Part shown: piece after piece, positions 5,011-8,390 of the stretch | How the letters are laid out: each line of letters opens with the position of its first letter | Numbering within the stretch: position 1 is the stretch's first letter | Origin: Deltaproteobacteria bacterium | GTDB taxonomy: Bacteria; Desulfobacterota; Desulfuromonadia; Desulfuromonadales; BM103 | Length of the DNA: 8,390 nt | Direction of reading: 5' to 3' | Assembly (NCBI GenBank): GCA_019313105.1 | Contig: JAFDBW010000170.1 | Span: 1-8,390, forward strand | Notes under the pieces: model-generated | What the model was told of the DNA's origin: nothing | The model's input: the letters and a program-made list of their open reading frames with translations, nothing else | Databases searched by the model: none | Position numbers and translations under genes: made by a program

Positions 5011-5664
5011 TTGAAAACACTACTATCACTCCTCGTATTTATGATCTGTGCAGTCCCTCTTTACGCTGACCAGGCACTGGTCTTAACCGAGATCGAACAG
5101 ATTCAGGAAAAGATCTGGTATCTGCAGAGAGACCTTGCCGCGCAGAAATCTGCCATTGAGAAGCAACAGGAACAATACACGCGTCATTCTGCCGGCACCA
5201 GCAAGAGACAACTAGATGTGGAAACGCAGTTGACTGCGGTGACCCAGGACGTTGCCCGCCAGCAGGAGAAGTTGAAAGGGATTGAAGACAATCTGCAGAG
5301 TCTGCAAGAAGCGGTTACGGCACTGGTTGGCGAGTTCAACCAGCAGAACCGCGCCCAATTGCAGCAGGCAGAGAAAACCGGCACCCAGGAAGGGCTGCTT
5401 CGTGCCATGCGCGAAGAGCTTGTCGCAAACCGCACGCTGACCGAGCAGGCTCTGGCTGAAGCACAAAAACAGCTTGCCGAAACCCGTTCGGAGATTGCGG
5501 CGCTGAAAACAAATGAAAATGGTCGATTTAACCAGCTGATTCTGTGGGGTGGCGGGATAGCCCTTGGACTGTCGATTCTGTTGACCATTATCCTCGCCCT
5601 TCGAAGCGGGGGGGCCAGACAATCTGCCGAAAAGCGTGAATTTCCCACCAAGCATGAACTGTGA
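5011..5664 (+). CDS. Exported coiled-coil protein with C-terminal membrane anchor, unknown function
   Basis: 217 residues starting at a TTG with GGGAG (5000-5004) placed 6 nt upstream; no in-frame ATG fits. Residues 1-19 are a signal peptide (LLSLLVFMICAVPLYA, cleavage before DQ). Residues about 22-168 are rich in Glu, Gln, Lys and Ala with heptad-like Leu/Val spacing (for example IEQIQEKIWYLQRDL and IEDNLQSLQEAVTALV), predicting long periplasmic coiled coils. A transmembrane helix follows at about 175-197 (LILWGGGIALGLSILLTIIL), then a basic cytoplasmic tail (RSGGARQSAEKR). The topology is thus periplasmic coiled coil, one membrane span and a short cytosolic end. It resembles no family I can name. 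It shares an operon with a single-domain response regulator, whose target might be this tail or a partner of it; that link is inferred. Confidence 0.85.
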   Translation: MKTLLSLLVFMICAVPLYADQALVLTEIEQIQEKIWYLQRDLAAQKSAIEKQQEQYTRHSAGTSKRQLDVETQLTAVTQDVARQQEKLKGIEDNLQSLQEAVTALVGEFNQQNRAQLQQAEKTGTQEGLLRAMREELVANRTLTEQALAEAQKQLAETRSEIAALKTNENGRFNQLILWGGGIALGLSILLTIILALRSGGARQSAEKREFPTKHEL

Positions 5665-5690
5665 AGGGGAACACCCTGCTGCAGACAAGC

Positions 5691-5721
5691 AAAAAAAAGG
5701 CAGCCTTCTTGCTGCCTTTTT
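5691..5721. terminator. Bidirectional terminator between convergent genes
   Basis: A perfect 11-bp stem AAAAAGGCAGC / GCTGCCTTTTT (5694-5704 and 5711-5721) with loop CTTCTT has T-runs on the 3' side of both strands (eight A at 5691-5698 on the plus strand). It lies 27 nt after the coiled-coil gene and 22 nt beyond the stop of the minus-strand Cys-rich gene, so it closes both. Confidence 0.93.
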
Positions 5722-5742
5722 AATTCTTATGCCGCGAGCCTG

Positions 5743-5934
5743 TCAGATGGAACAGCTCATATCCTCGCCGCAGCACATCGGCGACTTGATCTTGCCGTGG
5801 CCGTTAGGACACTTGGATATCTGAACGTTCCTGCCATCGGGCAGTTCCAGGTTGTCGTTTTCAAGCGGAGCATCACACTTAGCGCATGTTGCGTTCACGC
5901 CCATACCACATTTTGCACAGCTATAAGTTGCCAT
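5743..5934 (-). CDS. Small Cys-rich zinc-ribbon-like protein
   Basis: 63 residues, ATG at 5934, preceded by AAGGAG with a 6-nt spacer. Eight cysteines are visible: CAKC (Cys6, Cys9), CAKC (Cys17, Cys20), Cys42 with nearby His46 in CPNGH, the pair Cys54-Cys55, and Cys61. The two CxxC knuckles suggest one zinc ribbon; the C-terminal cysteines could form a second metal site. I recognise the general pattern (MATYSCAKCG start, a CPNGHGKIKSPMCCG-like end) as a conserved hypothetical of anaerobic bacteria, but no function is known to me. It has no signal peptide, so it should be cytoplasmic. It has its own promoter and a shared terminator, making it a single-gene unit. Rubredoxin-type or iron binding is an alternative to zinc. 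Confidence 0.82.
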   Translation of the reverse strand: MATYSCAKCGMGVNATCAKCDAPLENDNLELPDGRNVQISKCPNGHGKIKSPMCCGEDMSCSI

Positions 5935-5997
5935 CAGTCTCTCCTTGTTGTCTGGTTGTTACGCGTTGATATTGACTTTGAGTAAACCGTTACTGAA

Positions 5998-6026
5998 TTT
6001 TTACAGTAGCATGCCGGTTCTGTCAA
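5998..6026 (-). promoter_or_regulatory. Sigma-70 promoter of the Cys-rich protein gene
   Basis: On the minus strand a perfect TTGACA (6026-6021) is followed after 17 bp by TAAAAA (6003-5998, 4/6), preceded by a TG. The start would fall near 5991, with a leader of about 57 nt. The -35 box lies in the loop region of the hairpin that directly follows the upstream gene's stop codon. Confidence 0.6.
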
Positions 6027-6035
6027 AGGACCGGC
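6013..6035 (-). terminator. Hairpin abutting the S1-domain gene stop codon
   Basis: GCCGGTTC / GGACCGGC (6013-6020 and 6028-6035) form eight pairs, one a T-G wobble, around a 7-nt loop. On the minus strand the stem begins at the base right after the TGA at 6036-6038. No U-tract follows (ATGCTACTG), so it is not a canonical intrinsic terminator; it may protect the mRNA end or reduce read-through. It overlaps the -35 region of the next gene. Confidence 0.35.
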
Positions 6036-6863
6036 TCATTTTTTGAGTCGAATACCTTCGTCGGTCAGTTTGATCAGGCCAGCCTTGTAGAGTCCCCCCA
6101 CTCCCTTCTTGAACAACTTCTTGCTCAAACCGAGAGTCTCCTGAATCTGCTCAGGCGGACTTTTGTCATGCAGGGGCAGGAAACCCTGGTTATCGTTGAG
6201 TGCCTTCATGATCGTCGCCCTGGCATCATCAAGGCCATCACGGGTGCCAAGGCTCAGTGCACAGTCAATCTTGCCGTCGGCACGAATCTGCCGGATATAG
6301 CCTGTCAGTTCTTCACCATAACTGAGGCGTTCGCCGATTGCATCTCGGTAGAGCAGACCGCTGAACCGGTGATTGATGATGACCTTGGCCCCCAAGGGTG
6401 TGAACTGATAAACGATCAGGTCAACCTTCTGCCCGTCCACGATCGTCTCGTCGGGAGAGGAAAGGCTTTTTTCGATACGCGCCGTACCAATCGGCCGGTT
6501 CTGGCGATCAAGGCGCACCTTGACCAGGTAACGACGTCCCGGCTTCATCGGTTCCGGCTGCTCTTTGGGCGGCACAAGAAGATCTTTGGCCAACCCCCAG
6601 TCCATGAAGGCACCGTGACTGTTGACCTGGCTGGCCCGCATCAGGGCAAACTCGCCGAACTCCGCCAAGGGCTTTCGGAGAGTCGCAACCATTTTGCCCT
6701 CGAGATCCGCATAAACGAAGGCGGTCAGCTGGTCGCCCGGTGCCATTTCCCCGGTGACTTCAGATTTAGGTAGCAGGGCCCTTTCCTTGTTGGCCTGCAG
6801 CCAAGCCCCTTTATCATCTATCGCATGCACTGTAAGCAGGTTCATGCGGCCAGCTTCAAGCAT
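6036..6863 (-). CDS. S1-domain RNA-binding protein, CvfB/YitL type
   Basis: 275 residues from ATG 6863, which has GGGAG with 7-nt spacing; an in-frame ATG at 6911 has no such site. The architecture matches CvfB: three S1-like OB-fold segments, at about residues 5-65 (MNLLTVHAIDDKGAWLQ...ALLPKSE), 66-135 (GAFMDWGLAKDLLVPPKEQ) and 145-206 (GAKVIINHRFSGLLY...GYIRQIRADGKID), followed by a winged-helix segment at about 210-275 (GLSKKLFKKGVGGLYKAGLI). Length is typical. In Firmicutes CvfB influences virulence and RNA metabolism; in other bacteria the role is unclear. It is cytoplasmic and probably binds single-stranded RNA. It is divergent from uup across a 161-bp gap, which may be functionally apt since both proteins relate to RNA or ribosomes. 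The gene symbol is left open because no specific ortholog name is assured. Confidence 0.87.
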   Translation of the reverse strand: MLEAGRMNLLTVHAIDDKGAWLQANKERALLPKSEVTGEMAPGDQLTAFVYADLEGKMVATLRKPLAEFGEFALMRASQVNSHGAFMDWGLAKDLLVPPKEQPEPMKPGRRYLVKVRLDRQNRPIGTARIEKSLSSPDETIVDGQKVDLIVYQFTPLGAKVIINHRFSGLLYRDAIGERLSYGEELTGYIRQIRADGKIDCALSLGTRDGLDDARATIMKALNDNQGFLPLHDKSPPEQIQETLGLSKKLFKKGVGGLYKAGLIKLTDEGIRLKK

Positions 6864-6932
6864 TTTAAGACTCCCGTCACAACTGTCTACTAAAGGTGGC
6901 CAGTTTAGCACTTAGGCGATCAGTAAAACATT

Positions 6933-6938
6933 TATAAT
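6933..6938 (+). promoter_or_regulatory. Candidate -10 box upstream of uup
   Basis: TATAAT (6933-6938) is a perfect -10 sequence, but no good -35 lies at the right distance (best CTTAGG, 16 bp away). Transcription would start near 6945 with an ~80-nt leader lacking an obvious Shine-Dalgarno before ATG 7025. The gap is shared with the divergent S1-domain gene, whose own promoter I could not place. Confidence 0.3.
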
Positions 6939-7024
6939 CAGGGTTTCCCATAAAAATTTCATTTTGCTTTTCATCACCGGAATGCTCTGCCATAATCCTC
7001 CCCTGAATTCCCGAAAGCAATCAC

Positions 7025-8296
7025 ATGGCACTGATCAACCTGCGCAATATAAGCCTGGCCTTCGGCGGCCCCCCTCTGCTCGAGGATATCTCACTACGCA
7101 TAGATAAAGGTGAGCGAATCTGTCTTCTGGGTCGCAACGGATCAGGGAAATCCACTCTCCTTAAGGTTATTGCCGGCGAGATACAGGAGGATGCTGGCAT
7201 CATTGACCGCCAACAGGGCTTGCGGGTCGCCCGCCTCGAGCAGGACGTGCCCCGCAACCTGCAGGGCACCATCTACGAGGTGACGGCACAAGGTCTGGCT
7301 GAAACAGGTGCTCTGCTGGTTCGTTACCACGACCTCAGCCGGCGCGCAGACAATGGTGAAGCGGGGCTGGACAGGCTGCTTGCCGAGATTCATCAAAAAC
7401 TGGAGCGCTGCGACAGCTGGTCACATCAGCAGCGAATCGAACAGGTCCTCTCCCGGCTGAAACTCCCTGCCGACCTGCCGGTTTCAAGTCTTTCCGGGGG
7501 GATCCTGCGGCGGGTGCTTCTGGCCCGCGCCCTGGCAGTTGATCCTGAAATCCTGTTGCTTGATGAGCCGACCAATCATCTCGACATCGAATCGATCACC
7601 TGGCTTGAAGACTTTCTACAGCGTCATCACCTGACCCTGGTTTTCGTCACCCACGACCGTGCCTTCCTGCGCAGCCTCGCGACCCGCATCATCGAAATAG
7701 ATCGGGGCCGCCTGTTTGATTTTGCCTGCGACTATGACACCTTTCTGCAACGCAAGGATGAGCTGCTGAATGCCGAAGCCCAGGAACACGCTCGATTCGA
7801 CAAGAAACTGGCCGTGGAGGAGGTCTGGATCCGCAAGGGGATCAAGGCCCGACGGACGCGAAACGAAGGCCGGGTACGCGCCTTGAAAAAAATGCGCGAA
7901 GAGTTCCGCCAGCGCCGCGAACGCACCGGTACGGCCCGGCTCAACCTGCACGAGGCAGAACGCAGCGGCAGGCTGGTCGCCGAGGTAAAGGGGTTGTCGT
8001 TTGCATTTGGGGAGATGCCGCTGGTCAGGGATTTTTCGACCACGGTCCTGCGCGGCGACCGGATCGGCATTATCGGGCCAAATGGGATCGGCAAAACGAC
8101 CCTGCTGAAACTGATATTGGGTGAGCTCAAACCACAGCAGGGTGAAGTTCGGCTCGGCACCAACCTGCACGTCCTGTATTTTGACCAGATGCGCGAGCAG
8201 CTCGACCCCGACCTGACCGTTCAGCAGAACCTCGCGGGAGATCAGGATTCGGTGGTGATTAATGGCAAGGTTCGCCATGTAATCGGCTATCTCTAG
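7025..8296 (+). CDS. uup: ABC-F ATPase Uup, interrupted by an in-frame TAG
   Basis: 423 codons are readable before TAG 8294-8296; intact Uup proteins are about 630-650 residues. The first nucleotide-binding domain is complete: Walker A GRNGSGKST (36-44), signature LSGGILRR (156-163), Walker B ILLLDEPTNHLD (176-187) and H-loop VFVTHDRAF (206-214). The charged linker typical of ABC-F proteins spans about 240-315. The second domain begins with Walker A GPNGIGKTT (351-359) and stops after RHVIGYL, just before its signature motif. ABC-F proteins lack membrane segments and act on ribosomes; E. coli Uup is linked to ribosome function and transposon excision. The start MALINLRNISLAFGGPPLLE is the family's usual N-terminus although no Shine-Dalgarno is visible. 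As it stands the product lacks the second signature and Walker B and would probably not work unless the stop is read through. Confidence 0.85.
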   Translation: MALINLRNISLAFGGPPLLEDISLRIDKGERICLLGRNGSGKSTLLKVIAGEIQEDAGIIDRQQGLRVARLEQDVPRNLQGTIYEVTAQGLAETGALLVRYHDLSRRADNGEAGLDRLLAEIHQKLERCDSWSHQQRIEQVLSRLKLPADLPVSSLSGGILRRVLLARALAVDPEILLLDEPTNHLDIESITWLEDFLQRHHLTLVFVTHDRAFLRSLATRIIEIDRGRLFDFACDYDTFLQRKDELLNAEAQEHARFDKKLAVEEVWIRKGIKARRTRNEGRVRALKKMREEFRQRRERTGTARLNLHEAERSGRLVAEVKGLSFAFGEMPLVRDFSTTVLRGDRIGIIGPNGIGKTTLLKLILGELKPQQGEVRLGTNLHVLYFDQMREQLDPDLTVQQNLAGDQDSVVINGKVRHVIGYL

Positions 8297-8390
8297 AACT
8301 TCCTCTTTACCCCAGACCGGGCCCGTAGCCCGGTCCGTATCCTTTCCGGCGGGGAACGGAACCGGCTCCTGCTGGCCCGCCTCTTTACCC
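8297..8390 (+). pseudogene. uup: Continuation of uup after the in-frame stop (runs off the window)
   Basis: Immediately after TAG the same frame continues as NFLFTPDRARSPVRILSGGE and then RNRLLLARLFT. This is the exact continuation expected in Uup: the GYL-x-x-FLF segment, then the second-domain signature LSGGE (8342-8356). No frameshift and no further stop occur before the window ends. In homologs I recall, the residue at the stop is usually Gln or Glu (GYLQDFLF or GYLEDFLF), so a single C-to-T or G-to-T change would explain it. Whether this is a pseudogene, a sequencing error or a read-through codon cannot be told from the sequence. Confidence 0.8.

Noticed and set aside
6168..6773. 201-codon frame antisense to the S1-domain gene
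   Set aside because: The opposite strand carries a full-length, domain-matching gene with a good ribosome-binding site. The antisense frame has no motifs and arises from codon structure.
6982..7024. Upstream ORF (attenuator) in the uup leader
   Set aside because: The ATG at 6982 opens a frame that overlaps uup but has no Shine-Dalgarno, and no alternating terminator/antiterminator stems are visible.
7616..8278. 220-codon frame antisense to uup
   Set aside because: It is a shadow of the clearly conserved ABC-F frame, with no ribosome-binding site or domain features.

Overview
The window reads as a stretch of bacterial chromosome, most likely from a Desulfuromonadales/Geobacter-type deltaproteobacterium. 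The clues are a dapB tail followed directly by dapL (the LL-diaminopimelate aminotransferase branch of lysine synthesis), a CPRGAGG-type exported rhodanese, a Cys-rich MATYSCAKCG-type small protein, and a purine/pyrimidine-asymmetric hairpin between dapB and dapL of a kind I recall from Geobacter-like genomes. The assignment is an inference from gene content; no rRNA or other phylogenetic marker is present. There is no CRISPR array, tRNA, rRNA, insertion sequence or phage gene.

Layout. 1-1464 (+): the end of dapB, then complete dapL, closed by a strong intrinsic terminator; the two encode consecutive steps of diaminopimelate/lysine synthesis. 1653-2084 (-): an exported single-domain rhodanese. 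2085-2652: a long gene-poor gap with an orphan + strand terminator, a possible small RNA and a good promoter. 2653-2829 (+): a DUF3012-type lipoprotein with its own terminator. 2987-4018 (-): an iron(III)-type ABC-transporter substrate-binding protein without its permease or ATPase. 4019-4568: a second long gap with a compact small-RNA candidate and the promoter of the next unit. 4569-5664 (+): a single-domain response regulator and an exported, membrane-anchored coiled-coil protein, probably one operon. 5743-5934 (-): a Cys-rich zinc-ribbon-like protein, convergent on the operon and sharing its terminator. 6036-6863 (-): a CvfB/YitL-type S1-domain protein. 7025-8390 (+): the ABC-F ATPase uup, divergent from it and running off the window.

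Most units between 1.6 and 6.9 kb are short transcription units with their own promoters and terminators, typical of an accessory stretch between two housekeeping blocks. The middle (about 2.1-4.6 kb) looks AT-richer than the dapL and uup ends.

Main points of interest: (1) uup is interrupted by an in-frame TAG, and its second nucleotide-binding domain continues intact after it; (2) two + strand terminators have no gene upstream, and both candidate RNAs carry the 8-mer CTACCTCC, which overlaps the anti-Shine-Dalgarno sequence ACCTCC and suggests small RNAs that mask ribosome-binding sites; (3) a diverged ~36-bp repeat follows two consecutive terminators and brackets the DUF3012 gene; (4) the response regulator/coiled-coil pair looks like a module with no described function that I know of.
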